Source: Tolypothrix sp. NIES-4075
GTDB taxonomy: Bacteria; Cyanobacteriota; Cyanobacteriia; Cyanobacteriales; Nostocaceae
Assembly (NCBI RefSeq): GCF_002218085.1
Contig: NZ_BDUC01000006.1
Coordinates: 62,001-126,000 of the forward strand
Direction: 5' to 3'
Length of the DNA stretch: 64,000 bases
The notes beneath the pieces are model-generated. The model worked only from the letters and a program-made list of their open reading frames with translations, made no database searches and had not been told where the DNA came from. The translations under genes and the position numbers were made by a program. Positions 28,550-37,452 of this stretch are shown here, piece after piece (positions within the stretch are counted from its first letter, which is position 1; each line of letters starts with the position of its first letter).

Positions 28550-28765
28550 ATGCCATTTATCACAGTTCAAATTGCTAAAGGTCATTCTATTGAAAAAAAG
28601 CGCGAATTAGTTAAAGCCCTCACTGATACACTCGTTGCTACTTTGGGTTCTAAGCCTGAGTGGATTACAATTCATATTGATGAATTTGAACGGGAAAATT
28701 GGGCGGTAGGGGGTCAATTACATTCTGATAAGCATAGCGGTAGACATACAGAGAAAGGTGTATAA
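28550..28765 (+). CDS. 4-oxalocrotonate tautomerase-family protein
   Basis: A 71-aa protein beginning MPFITVQIAKGHSIEKKREL, with the catalytic proline exposed after removal of Met1. The fold is the beta-alpha-beta of 4-OT. AGGAG lies six bases before the ATG and the gene is 12 bp from hypD, so it is in the hyp operon. It has no known part in hydrogenase assembly, and its presence between hypD and hypE is worth noting. Confidence 0.87.
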   Translation: MPFITVQIAKGHSIEKKRELVKALTDTLVATLGSKPEWITIHIDEFERENWAVGGQLHSDKHSGRHTEKGV

Positions 28766-28789
28766 ACTTGTTTACATTTTAATTTTATC

Positions 28790-28835
28790 GTAGTAAGCGC
28801 TTCAGCGCTGAAGAAAGCGCTGAAGCGCTTACTAC
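28790..28835. repeat. GTAGTAAGCGCT palindrome between the tautomerase gene and hypE
   Basis: GTAGTAAGCGCTTCAGCGCT on the left and the matching arm AGCGCTGAAGCGCTTACTAC on the right, six bases between. Member of the family seen at 11848-11897. Confidence 0.8.
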
Positions 28836-28855
28836 AAACTCAATAATATTTTAAT

Positions 28856-29947
28856 ATGAAATTTTCCCCCAATAACTCAGCCCAAAATCCCCTATTTCAA
28901 AAAGTCCCTCGCCGAGGTAAACTGCGAGATACTCATATTACTCTCGCGCATGGTAGCGGTGGTAAAGCTATGCGCGATTTAATTAATGATATATTCATCA
29001 CTAATTTTGATAATCCGATTCTCTCCCAATTAGAAGACCAAGCAAGCTTTAATTTAGCAAGTTTCACGCAACACGGAGATAGACTCGCTTTCACCACCGA
29101 CTCTTATGTTGTAGACCCTTTATTTTTTCCTGGTGGTGATATCGGAGAATTAGCAATTTATGGCACTGTAAATGATTTAGCGGTGAGTGGTGCTAAACCT
29201 TTATATCTTACCTGTAGTGTAATTTTAGAAGAAGGATTACCTGTAGAAATATTGCGGCGTGTCGCTACAAACATGAAAATAGCCGCACAGAAAACTGGCA
29301 TCCAAATTGTGACAGGTGACACAAAAGTTGTGCAGCGCGGTGCTGTAGATAAATTGTTTATTAATACTGCTGGTATTGGCGTAATTCCGGCGGGAGTTGC
29401 TATTTCGGCACACAATATTCAACCGGGAGATGCGGTAATAATTAATGGTGAATTGGGCAATCATGGCGCGGCTATTTTAATTGCCCGTGGAGAACTGGCA
29501 TTAGATACTGATATTGAAAGTGACTGTCAGCCATTGCATGATTTAGTTGAAACTATCCTCAATGTTTGTCCCGGAGTTCATGCAATGCGGGATGCAACAC
29601 GCGGCGGTTTAGCTACAGTATTAAATGAATTTGCTGTTAGTTCTAATGTTGGAATTCGCCTGGATGAAAAGTCTATCCCAGTACGTGAAGAAGTAAAAGG
29701 TGTGTGCGAAATTCTCGGTTTAGATCCGTTGTATTTGGCGAATGAAGGTAAGTTGGTTGTAGTGGTGAAAGGTGATAATGCGTTCAGCGTTTTATCAGCG
29801 ATGAAGTCTCACCCAGCCGGAAAAGATGCTTGTATTATCGGTGAAGTTATTTCCTCACCTCCGGGAATTGTATTGTTAAACACTATTTTTGGTGCTGAAC
29901 GCATTGTTGATATGCTTGTGGGCGATCAGTTACCACGGATTTGTTAA
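28856..29947 (+). CDS. hypE: HypE carbamoyl dehydratase
   Basis: A 363-aa PurM-like ATPase that turns the carbamoyl group made by HypF into cyanide on its terminal cysteine. Motifs: ITLAHGSGGKAMRDLI, FTTDSYVVDPLFFPGGDIGE, TGDTKVVQRG, DATRGGLATVLNE, and the C-terminal PRIC with the acceptor cysteine last. Complete and of normal length. Confidence 0.96.
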   Translation: MKFSPNNSAQNPLFQKVPRRGKLRDTHITLAHGSGGKAMRDLINDIFITNFDNPILSQLEDQASFNLASFTQHGDRLAFTTDSYVVDPLFFPGGDIGELAIYGTVNDLAVSGAKPLYLTCSVILEEGLPVEILRRVATNMKIAAQKTGIQIVTGDTKVVQRGAVDKLFINTAGIGVIPAGVAISAHNIQPGDAVIINGELGNHGAAILIARGELALDTDIESDCQPLHDLVETILNVCPGVHAMRDATRGGLATVLNEFAVSSNVGIRLDEKSIPVREEVKGVCEILGLDPLYLANEGKLVVVVKGDNAFSVLSAMKSHPAGKDACIIGEVISSPPGIVLLNTIFGAERIVDMLVGDQLPRIC

Positions 29948-30133
29948 GTTATGATGATGATTTCATAGAATTTATTAAGTTTTTATATAGATATTTGTAG
30001 TCAATCGGACTTTTTCACAAAAAGGCTATTGATAGGATTTGTGATAGATAAGTAATCACAAGTTAGTTTTTTGGTGAATTAAGTAATTTTTTTATTAGTT
30101 ATACAAGTTTAATGTATAATTGCGTACCTAATT

Positions 30134-30171
30134 TTTTTGGTGCGTTACACTGCGTTAACGCACCCTACATC
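30134..30171. repeat. GGTGCGTTA inverted repeat upstream of hypA
   Basis: GGTGCGTTACACTGCGTTAA continuing to CGCACC gives an inverted repeat in the AT-rich 256-bp hypE-hypA gap. A common dispersed repeat; no gene seen in the gap. Confidence 0.6.
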
Positions 30172-30203
30172 TGATATTAAAAAAGAGCGATCGCTTGAAT
30201 TTT

Positions 30204-30545
30204 ATGCACGAAATAGGAATTACTCAAAATGTTGTAGCAATTGTAGCTGAATACGCCAATGGTGCAAAAGTCCGACGAGTCTTATTAGAAATTGGCAAGC
30301 TTTCAGCTATTATGCCTGATGCCGTATCTTTTTGTTTTGATGTTTGTTCTCAAAACACAGTTTTAGAAGGGGCAATATTAGAGATATTGCAAATTCCCGG
30401 TTTGGCAAGATGTCGTCAATGTGGTGCAGAAATTCCTTTAGAAAAGCCCTTTGGTGTCTGTAATTGTGGAAGTAAGCAACTAGATTTAATAGCTGGCGAA
30501 GAATTAAAAATTAAGGAAATAGAGGTAGATGAAGTATGTGTGTAA
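30204..30545 (+). CDS. hypA: HypA nickel-delivery protein
   Basis: A 113-aa protein. MHEIGITQNVVAIV gives the nickel-binding histidine at position 2, and ARCRQCGAEIP with CNCGSKQL gives the zinc-binding cysteines. The frame opens at TTG three codons earlier, but the conserved MHE start requires 30204. It overlaps hypB by ten bases. Confidence 0.95.
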   Translation: MHEIGITQNVVAIVAEYANGAKVRRVLLEIGKLSAIMPDAVSFCFDVCSQNTVLEGAILEILQIPGLARCRQCGAEIPLEKPFGVCNCGSKQLDLIAGEELKIKEIEVDEVCV

Positions 30546-31453
30546 CTTGCGGCTGTTCTGATGATGCTGAAGCTAAAGTTTCTAATTTGCAAACGGGTAC
30601 AGTAATGACAATTCAGCCTGTTACTGAAACTCACCACCATCATACTCATGTGTTACCTGATGGCAAGGTAGTTACCCATTCTCACAGTCACGAACCTATC
30701 AATGAAACCCACCATCATACTCATGTGTTACCTGATGGCGTTACGCATTCTCACAGTCACGATATTAACGAAGTATCTCAAATTCATGCCAAAATACATG
30801 GCAGAACTATATCTTTAGAACATGAAATTTTAGGAAAAAATAATTTGATAGCTGCCCAAAATCGCGGCTGGTTTAAAGGCAGAAATATTCTCGCATTAAA
30901 TTTAGTTAGTTCTCCGGGTTCGGGAAAAACAACTCTCTTAACTCGGACAATCAATGATTTAAAACAGCAATTATCTCTTAGTGTGATTGAAGGGGATCAA
31001 GAAACTACTAATGATGCGGAAAAAATCAAAGATACAGGCTGCAAAGTTGTTCAAGTAAATACGGGTAGCGGCTGTCATTTGGATGCAGCAATGGTAGAAC
31101 AAGGTTTGCAACAACTCAATCCACCTTTAGACTCGGTAGTGATGATTGAAAATGTTGGCAATCTTGTTTGTCCGGCTTTATTTGATTTGGGAGAACAGGC
31201 AAAAGTTGTAATATTATCGGTGACAGAGGGAGAAGATAAACCGATAAAATACCCCTATATGTTTCGCGCTAGTGAGATAATGATTTTAACAAAAATTGAT
31301 TTGCTGCCTTATGTCAAGTTTGATGTGCAACGCTGCATAGAATACGCCAAGCAAGTCAATCCTCAAATTCAGATTTTTCAAGTTTCGGCGCAGACTGGAA
31401 TTGGTTTAGATAATTGGTATGAGTGGCTATCCAAAAAAGCTATTAGCCATTAG
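30536..31453 (+). CDS. hypB: HypB GTPase, nickel insertion
   Basis: A 305-aa G3E GTPase. The N-terminus has CVTCGCSD, a high-affinity nickel site, then two tandem His-rich units (ETHHH-x-THVLPDG...THSHSH) that probably store nickel. The GTPase part has VSSPGSGKTTLL (P-loop), EGDQETTNDAEKI, ENVGNLVCPA and LTKIDLLPY. The duplicated His units are an internal repeat of about 30 residues. Last gene of the hyp operon. Confidence 0.96.
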   Translation: MCVTCGCSDDAEAKVSNLQTGTVMTIQPVTETHHHHTHVLPDGKVVTHSHSHEPINETHHHTHVLPDGVTHSHSHDINEVSQIHAKIHGRTISLEHEILGKNNLIAAQNRGWFKGRNILALNLVSSPGSGKTTLLTRTINDLKQQLSLSVIEGDQETTNDAEKIKDTGCKVVQVNTGSGCHLDAAMVEQGLQQLNPPLDSVVMIENVGNLVCPALFDLGEQAKVVILSVTEGEDKPIKYPYMFRASEIMILTKIDLLPYVKFDVQRCIEYAKQVNPQIQIFQVSAQTGIGLDNWYEWLSKKAISH

Positions 31454-31488
31454 CTATTAGTTTACAACCAACAGCTAACAGCGTTGTC

Positions 31489-31860
31489 TCAAAGCCAATC
31501 TCGATAAGCTGAGATTTCGTTGACGCTAATTTCAAACGCACCCCCTTTACCAAATGGGGGATAAACGCGGATGTTAGCGTTACTAGAAAACCGTTCTAAT
31601 CGATTGCCAAATTGAGGAATGTTGCTGACTATATGCCAGTAAGATACTATGTCAGGACTGTCAATTACCAAGGTCAAACTATCGGCATTTGTAGTAATGT
31701 ACCAATGACAATTAGATAGTAATGTCCGGGTAATGCGATCGCACGCTTGATAAAAGCATCTGCCAGTAGATTGTTCTAACTCTTGATGCAGCATTTTATC
31801 AAGTTTTGTCACCTCTGTTGGCGGTAAATCATCCGCAGGCAGTGAGGGTGGTTTACACAT
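31489..31860 (-). CDS. Small conserved hypothetical protein, paralogue B
   Basis: A 123-aa protein homologous to the 15334-15702 product over about 100 residues: FYQACDR, LLSNCHWYITTNADSLTLVI, SPDIVSYW, ANIRVYPP and SAYRDW. Its start overlaps the end of the luciferase-like gene by eight bases on the same strand, so translation is coupled. It has no recognised domain. Its pairing with a flavoenzyme repeats that of paralogue A. Confidence 0.85.
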   Translation of the reverse strand: MCKPPSLPADDLPPTEVTKLDKMLHQELEQSTGRCFYQACDRITRTLLSNCHWYITTNADSLTLVIDSPDIVSYWHIVSNIPQFGNRLERFSSNANIRVYPPFGKGGAFEISVNEISAYRDWL

Positions 31861-32857
31861 AATTTTGCACCTCCTGGTTGTAGCGAGTCAAACTCTCTAG
31901 GTTTTTTTGCAAGTCAAAAGACGAGGGTTTGAGTGTCAGCGTGCCTATATTTAATTCATCCTGAAATTTTTTGATTTTGTCGCGACAAGTAGCCACATCA
32001 CCAATAATTGAATTCTCAATCAAATAGTCTTCATCAAAACAAATGTTGTCCCGGTCAAATGATTTGACTTTTTGATTGAGGCTGCCTTGCATAAGTTGGG
32101 CAGAATTGGCTTTCATTTTCAGGCTGTATTTGCGGATAAAAGGCATTGCTTCATTCACCGCTTCATCGTATGTTTTAGCAGCAAAAAAGAAGCGTGCCAG
32201 CATGAGATTTTCAGCACCGCTGGAATTTAAGGCACGATATTTGGCAACAGTATTCTTCAATCTATTCAGTGAAAACGGCGGTCCCCCCATTAAACCGAAG
32301 GAATTTTTTGCGGCAAAGGCTACCCCGTCATCATCGCCAGTTGCTACAAACACGGGAATTTTCGGTTGCAATGGTTTCGGGTAAATTGTCAACTTTGCAC
32401 ATTGATAATATTGCCCGTTAAAGGTGACATCCCTTTCATATAACAACTGCTGAATCATCGCCATTGCTTCTAACATTTTCGGGCGAGATTCACTTGTTGC
32501 TGTGGCAAAATGCTTGTTTTGTTGCGGAAACGGTCCACCTTTGGCAATTCCAAATATTAACCGACCGCTACATAAATTATCCAATGTAGCAATATCTTCG
32601 GCTACTCGAATCGGGTTATGAAACGCTAGCAATACCGCTCCAGTTCCTAATCGAATTGTGGAAGTAACGCCTGCTAAATGCGCCAGCAAGACTAACATTG
32701 ATGAACTGATATTCAATTCATTGAAATGATGTTCGCTCACCCACGCTTCGTTAAAGCCGAGGTATTCGGCGTGTTTTACCAGCGCGACTTGCTCGAAGAT
32801 GGCACGATGGGCATCCTGGTAGGGATTTTCATAATTACAAAACAGTCCAATTTTCAT
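31853..32857 (-). CDS. LLM-class flavin-dependent oxidoreductase (luciferase-like)
   Basis: A 334-aa protein with the bacterial luciferase-like fold: MKIGLFCNYENPY start, EAWVSEHHFNELNISSSMLV, LGTGAVLLAFHNPIRVAEDI and RLIFGIAKGGPFP. It would use reduced FMN or F420; which one cannot be read from the sequence. Start ATG at 32857 is preferred; the frame is open 16 codons upstream. It is followed by an overlapping small gene and preceded 17 bp upstream by a hypothetical gene, all on the minus strand. The substrate is unknown. Confidence 0.9.
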   Translation of the reverse strand: MKIGLFCNYENPYQDAHRAIFEQVALVKHAEYLGFNEAWVSEHHFNELNISSSMLVLLAHLAGVTSTIRLGTGAVLLAFHNPIRVAEDIATLDNLCSGRLIFGIAKGGPFPQQNKHFATATSESRPKMLEAMAMIQQLLYERDVTFNGQYYQCAKLTIYPKPLQPKIPVFVATGDDDGVAFAAKNSFGLMGGPPFSLNRLKNTVAKYRALNSSGAENLMLARFFFAAKTYDEAVNEAMPFIRKYSLKMKANSAQLMQGSLNQKVKSFDRDNICFDEDYLIENSIIGDVATCRDKIKKFQDELNIGTLTLKPSSFDLQKNLESLTRYNQEVQNYV

Positions 32858-32874
32858 GGCGATCGCTATTATTT

Positions 32875-33237
32875 CTAAGTTGCGACCCAATGCAAATCTA
32901 ACCACAAGCGTGGATGTGCCTGCTTTAGTTTTGACATCGGATCGCGTAGCAGTCGTGAGGCATTCAAAAACACCACCTGAACTAACCCCATGTTGTCTGC
33001 TACTTCTCTAAGTACATCTTTTTTAGCTTGCACATAAGTCAATATTTCGGCAGAGCAATAAATCCCTATGTATTGCAAGCGTTTAGGAGGTCGTCCCCAA
33101 TAACAGGTGATGACTTTCACATAACAGCCGTCTAACAATTCCCCTAATTGTGGGTAATAATTTTCCACGACTATTATGAATTCTTTGGCTAGGATATCTT
33201 CAGTAATCATTACAAAACATATTTTAGTAGCGCTCAT
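32875..33237 (-). CDS. Hypothetical protein upstream of the luciferase-like gene
   Basis: About 120 aa (MSATKICFVMITEDILAKEF). It contains YVKVITCYWGRPPKRLQYIG and ends LWLDLHWVAT. No family recognised. The frame is open a further 18 codons; ATG at 33237 or 33210 are both reasonable starts. It lies 17 bp before the luciferase-like gene and is probably in its operon. Confidence 0.65.
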   Translation of the reverse strand: MSATKICFVMITEDILAKEFIIVVENYYPQLGELLDGCYVKVITCYWGRPPKRLQYIGIYCSAEILTYVQAKKDVLREVADNMGLVQVVFLNASRLLRDPMSKLKQAHPRLWLDLHWVAT

Positions 33238-33539
33238 CACATAACTTAATATAACATATTTCTTGTCAACCAAAGCTGACAAGATAGGCATTTTTTATTA
33301 ATGTTTTATAATCATAATTAAACAATAGGAGGTATGCCTTTAGCAATACCTCCTATCAATTTGATATAGCACCCAAGCTTTTTTTAAACTTGCCTGTGAC
33401 TGGAAAAATCATCAAATGTAGCGCCAATCCAGCCAAGGCAGTTAAATAATTTCAATTGATTGTTTTCGCAAAACATCATAATTGCCAGATGGAAAATTTA
33501 TGATTCAAAATTTTCACTTATAACAATCATTAATTGTGA
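33238..33539. other. Non-coding gap, nothing recognised
   Basis: AT-rich, with one inverted repeat TAGGAGGTATGCC...ACCTCCTAT at about 33326-33356, which may be a terminator-like hairpin. No coding signal. Confidence 0.4.
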
Positions 33540-33851
33540 TTACCGAGCATTACGCTCTGACACCAAAACCTCTGCTACCAATTCTGGTAAATCCATGAGG
33601 TCAACATATCCATCTGAACCACGCATAGGAGAGATAAATGTATAGTTTGGGTCACACTCTCCATTGTCGTAAACTTGAATAAACCACCTATCAGGAAATC
33701 CGGCGATGCCAAGTTCTACAATGTACCAAGACTCACCAATCAAACGAGAGTTAAAGATTGTAAACCACTCTCTATTTGGTTCGGAAATGTTCCAATCTGC
33801 CATCAGGAACTCTAACGCGATTTGTCCGGCATCTATTGAAGTCAATAGCAT
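33540..33851 (-). CDS. Hypothetical protein (acidic, 103 aa)
   Basis: An acidic protein (MLLTSIDAGQIALEFLMADW, ESWYIVELGIAGFPDRWFIQ). The tryptophan-rich, acidic character recalls immunity or SMI1-like proteins, but no family is recognised. It lies two bases from the next upstream gene, at the end of a three-gene minus-strand operon. Confidence 0.7.
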   Translation of the reverse strand: MLLTSIDAGQIALEFLMADWNISEPNREWFTIFNSRLIGESWYIVELGIAGFPDRWFIQVYDNGECDPNYTFISPMRGSDGYVDLMDLPELVAEVLVSERNAR

Positions 33852-33853
33852 TT

Positions 33854-34117
33854 CTACTCCTTATTTGAAACTTCAGGATACAATCCTAATTCCTTCGCTA
33901 GCTCACGCGCAACAAAAAATAAAAATTCGGCACCATCTTGATTTCCTTCGTGAGCAAACATAGTTCCTACTTGCATCATTGTCTGCACCAAGCCAGCATC
34001 AATTAATTCTGGCTCTTGCTGTAAAACTTCCGGTTCCTGACCGTTAGGACACTTAAGTAGCTTATCAATTAAATTAAAATACAGGTTTTGGCGTTGTTCT
34101 TGGGTTTGTTCTGTCAT
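33854..34117 (-). CDS. Small helical protein with CPNGQEPE motif
   Basis: An 87-aa protein: NLIDKLLKCPNGQEPEVLQQ, then DAGLVQTMMQVGTMFAHEGN. This segment is like the N-terminal domain that precedes TPR or CHAT parts in many cyanobacterial proteins (remembered similarity, not searched), here standing alone. Middle gene of the operon. Confidence 0.75.
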   Translation of the reverse strand: MTEQTQEQRQNLYFNLIDKLLKCPNGQEPEVLQQEPELIDAGLVQTMMQVGTMFAHEGNQDGAEFLFFVARELAKELGLYPEVSNKE

Positions 34118-34145
34118 GATTTATGTTTGTTGATGCGCGAATTGT

Positions 34146-34559
34146 TTATTGCTCGATGCTTTGCTGCCAAAGTCTTTCCAACATTTCTATCTGTTCTTGC
34201 AAAACCGCAGCTCGATATACAAGATACCTATCGTAGAAAAGAATTCCCAAACCAACACAAATAGGGAAAAATAAGAAAAACCATTCCAACATAGTGGCAA
34301 TTTTATATTGCTCAACAGTAGTTAGTATTTCTTGGGCAGGATTGGGTTTTGTATCTTCTTGCTTAGTAGTTAATAACCTTTGTTGCAGTGCTTCGTCAGC
34401 AGTATCTGTACCAATTTGATTAACTGCATAAGTTGAATTCTTTATTTCTAATAATTCGATATGTCGTCCCCAAATTATGCCAAATACCACTACTCCTGGA
34501 GAAAGCACTGCTAAAGTTACTAAACAAACTGTGATAATATTTACAATTCTGGATCTCAT
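34146..34559 (-). CDS. Two-helix membrane protein, unknown function
   Basis: About 137 aa. An N-terminal hydrophobic segment (IITVCLVTLAVLSPGVVVFG) and a second (LEWFFLFFPICVGLGILFY) flank a soluble loop of about 60 residues; a helical tail follows. ATG at 34559 has GAAGAG just upstream. First gene of the small operon with the two preceding entries. Confidence 0.75.
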   Translation of the reverse strand: MRSRIVNIITVCLVTLAVLSPGVVVFGIIWGRHIELLEIKNSTYAVNQIGTDTADEALQQRLLTTKQEDTKPNPAQEILTTVEQYKIATMLEWFFLFFPICVGLGILFYDRYLVYRAAVLQEQIEMLERLWQQSIEQ

Positions 34560-34577
34560 CTTGACTCTTCGTTGCAA

Positions 34578-35559
34578 GGCAGTATCTACCCAGCGAGCAA
34601 ATATTTTTTACGGTTTATACAAGCACTAAGCTTTGGCAAATAAAAGTCTGGCTGAAGCGTGCAAAATATAAATATCCGAAGTAAAAAAGCACTACTGACA
34701 GGAATGACGCACATCTTTCCCTTATCTACAACAGGGGGTTAAGAAGTCCCCCCTCGTTCTTTAGGTTTGCACCATCAGAATGTCGGGGGGTAGAGGGGAA
34801 TCTCTGCGTAAATCCTATAAGTTTTATATCAGTCGTCTCTGCACACAACTATTTATCTGTGTGGATTAAGATTATTAAATTAATTAGATTTGTACTCAAA
34901 GCCTGCAATTGTTATCTGATAAGACTTACAAAATTTTTTTGGGGTAGGGGTACTAGTATTTTTGGGTTGGGGTACTAGTATTTACGCTCTGGGGGTTCTA
35001 GCATTTTTGTACTCAACATCAAACCCATCCAGGCTTTGATTAAAGACTGTTTTTGAGCTAATTTCACACAAGAGTTCTGTTGTACTCAAAGCAAATCATA
35101 TTACTTGGTAAATATACACGCAATTAACTTAAAATAAATCAATAAAACATTAATATTACATTAAATATTTGCGTTTATTATCTAGAGAATTTTAAAAATC
35201 ATCTAAACACTACAGAAATAACCTCCATTGATTTATAAAATACTTTGTTAGTAAGCCAGAGTTGTGAAAGCGACGAACAATTACCACTCGCATCACACAA
35301 CCCAACAGCCCGATTCTCACTCAACCCTTGCCCACTCTAAGTGAGTCTGCTCAAATATTTGAAATTTTATGGGTGAGTTAAAGTATATAATTTATATATG
35401 TTTATACAAACACTTGCACTCTTGGATACAACTTACATTAACAACTCATTCAAAGAAAAAAGTTAGTAAATTCAAATCGTGACACACATATAGACCACTA
35501 ACTGTAAGAAAATAAAATGTGTGACACTTTACTAAGTTTAGAATTTTAGGAGTTAATTC
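34578..35559. other. Long 980-bp intergenic region upstream of cysK
   Basis: No gene is visible. It is AT-rich but contains three spaced GGGGTACTAGTATTT-type repeats (34947-35006), three copies of TTGTACTCAA (about 34889, 35007 and 35081), and a TTTATATATG-like AT tract nearer cysK. It may hold a promoter region with operator sites or an unrecognised RNA gene. Confidence 0.5.
34947..35006. repeat. Three iteron-like repeats GGGGTACTAGTATTT
   Basis: Copies at 34947-34961, 34969-34983 (identical) and a variant at 34992-35006 (GGGGTTCTAGCATTT). Their starts are 22 and 23 bases apart, about two helical turns. Each exact copy contains the palindrome TACTAGTA. The arrangement looks like cooperative protein-binding sites. 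Confidence 0.7.
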
Positions 35560-36519
35560 GTGCGAATAGCTAAAGACGTAACAGAACTTATTGGACGGAC
35601 TCCTTTAGTTGCTCTGAATAAGATCCCCCAAGCTGAAGGATGTGTAGCCCGAATTGTCGCGAAGTTGGAAGGAATGAACCCAGCCGCTTCAGTCAAAGAC
35701 CGTATCGGCATCAGCATGGTGCAGCAGGCAGAAACAACAGGCTGGATTACGCCAGGAAAAACCATTTTAGTTGAGCCGACCTCTGGTAATACCGGGATTG
35801 CACTCGCAATGGTGGCAGCAGCGCGTGGCTACAGTTTGATTTTAACGATGCCAGAAACGATGAGTTTAGAAAGACGCGCCATGCTACGTGCTTATGGTGC
35901 TTCTTTGGAGTTAACTCCAGGGGCAGAAGGAATGCGAGGCGCAATTCGCAAAGCGGAGGAAATTGTCGCTAAAACTCCTAATGCTTTTATGCTGCAACAG
36001 TTCCGCAACCCGGCAAATCCAAAAATTCACCAAGAAACTACTGCTGAAGAAATTTGGGAAGATACAGACGGGGAAGTGGATATTCTCATTGCTGGGGTAG
36101 GTACTGGTGGGACGATTACTGGAGTTGCGGAAGTAATTAAAAAGCGCAAGCCAAGTTTTCAGGCGATCGCTGTTGAACCCAGCAATAGCCCCGTCCTCTC
36201 TGGTGGTGAACCAGGACCGCATAAAATTCAAGGCATTGGTGCCGGATTTGTCCCCACTATTCTCCGTACCGAACTGATTGACGAAATAATTAAAGTCAGC
36301 GACGATCAAGCGATGGTTTATGGGCGACGTCTGGCGAAAGAAGAAGGATTGTTATCTGGTATATCCTCCGGTGCTGCTTTGTATGCAGCAATTCAGGTTG
36401 CTAAACGTCCAGAAAACGCCGATCGCTTAATCGTCATGATTCAGCCTTCCTACGGCGAACGCTACCTCAGCACCCCGATGTTCCAAAACTTGGAAGCCGA
36501 ACCTGCGGCTGTACGTTAG
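35560..36519 (+). CDS. cysK: Cysteine synthase A (O-acetylserine sulfhydrylase)
   Basis: A 319-aa PLP enzyme making cysteine from O-acetylserine and sulphide. The PLP lysine is in NPAASVKDRIG, the substrate loop is EPTSGNTGIALAM, the phosphate loop is GVGTGGTITG, and SSGAALYAA is near the end. The start is GTG with AGGAG seven bases upstream. In this nitrogen-fixation region it may supply sulphur for metal clusters (inference). Confidence 0.95.
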   Translation: MRIAKDVTELIGRTPLVALNKIPQAEGCVARIVAKLEGMNPAASVKDRIGISMVQQAETTGWITPGKTILVEPTSGNTGIALAMVAAARGYSLILTMPETMSLERRAMLRAYGASLELTPGAEGMRGAIRKAEEIVAKTPNAFMLQQFRNPANPKIHQETTAEEIWEDTDGEVDILIAGVGTGGTITGVAEVIKKRKPSFQAIAVEPSNSPVLSGGEPGPHKIQGIGAGFVPTILRTELIDEIIKVSDDQAMVYGRRLAKEEGLLSGISSGAALYAAIQVAKRPENADRLIVMIQPSYGERYLSTPMFQNLEAEPAAVR

Positions 36520-36670
36520 GGAGAGTAGGGGGGGAGGGGGAGAGGGGGGGATGGGGGGACAAGGAGGACAAGGAAGACAAGGGGGAGTAATAACTCCTAA
36601 CTCTTAACTCCCCACTCCCCACTCCCCACTTTTGTACAGACGCGAGGAACATCGCGTCTCTACTCCCCAC
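36520..36670. repeat. GGGGGAG / CCCCACTC repeats and TGTACAGACGCG palindrome after cysK
   Basis: G-rich tandem units, then CTAACTCTTAACTCCCCACT, then GTACAGACGCG...CGCGTCTCTAC at 36634-36664. This is the intergenic counterpart of the sequence inserted in hypF. Confidence 0.75.
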
Positions 36671-36676
36671 TCCCCC

Positions 36677-37141
36677 TTAATGGTTGCACTTACCTTGCTG
36701 ATGGTGTTGATGGTCGTGACCGTGGGCACAGCCTTGTAGGTCTTGGTTCATGAGTTTTTCGCTCATTTCTTGGAGGGACTCATCCGCAGCTTTTAAACCA
36801 ATCCAAGCATTGATTTTTTCCACATCGAAACCGGCTTCGCGGCGATCGCCTACTTGAATCAAGGGACGCCGAATTAACAGCGGATCGCGCAGCATCAATA
36901 TTAAGGCAGTTTGTGCGTCTAATTTTTCTGGATCTACCTCACCGGATTTTACCGCTGGGGCGGCGCGGTTTATCCACTCAACCACAGGGCGATCGCCAAA
37001 AAAGGAGCGCAAACGCTCAACTGTCCAAGGTTCAGTTAACAGATTATACGGCACAACTTCATGACCGGCGGCTGTCAGCAGAGTTTTCTGTTTCGTATTG
37101 TTTTTGCAGCCTGGTTTTTCATAGAAAATTATCCTTGCCAT
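36677..37141 (-). CDS. ArsC-family nitrogenase-associated protein
   Basis: A 154-aa protein starting ARIIFYEKPGCKNNTKQKTL, a thioredoxin-fold ArsC-like domain with one N-terminal cysteine, then DPLLIRRPLIQVGDRREAGF. The C-terminal tail is His-rich (CAHGHDHQHHQQGKCNH), suggesting metal binding. This matches the nitrogenase-associated ArsC-like group of nif clusters rather than a true arsenate reductase. It lies convergent to cysK. Confidence 0.9.
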   Translation of the reverse strand: MARIIFYEKPGCKNNTKQKTLLTAAGHEVVPYNLLTEPWTVERLRSFFGDRPVVEWINRAAPAVKSGEVDPEKLDAQTALILMLRDPLLIRRPLIQVGDRREAGFDVEKINAWIGLKAADESLQEMSEKLMNQDLQGCAHGHDHQHHQQGKCNH

Positions 37142-37452
37142 TGAATTATCTCCTTAATAATTAGATAGATGTATAGCGGTTTTAAACTGAATAAAATACA
37201 CAAACCTAACCCCCCAACCCCCTTCCCTACAAGGGAAGGGGGAGATGTAGAGACGCGATATATCGCGTCTCTACACAGTTGGAGATAGGTCAATCTTACA
37301 CATCACATCCAAGTGCAAACTGCTATAAACAAAAATCGTTTGAATAGACATTAACTAGCATCAACAACTTTCTTAGATAATGCCTAATTACACATAAACT
37401 GTAATTAATATAATTATAGATTTGCTATTAATAATTATCAATATATTATTAT
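37142..37452. other. Intergenic gap with palindromes
   Basis: Holds a CCCCCTTCCCT/AGGGAAGGGGG inverted repeat (about 37210-37242) and the perfect 30-bp palindrome TGTAGAGACGCGATA + complement at 37246-37275. No gene seen. Confidence 0.6.
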
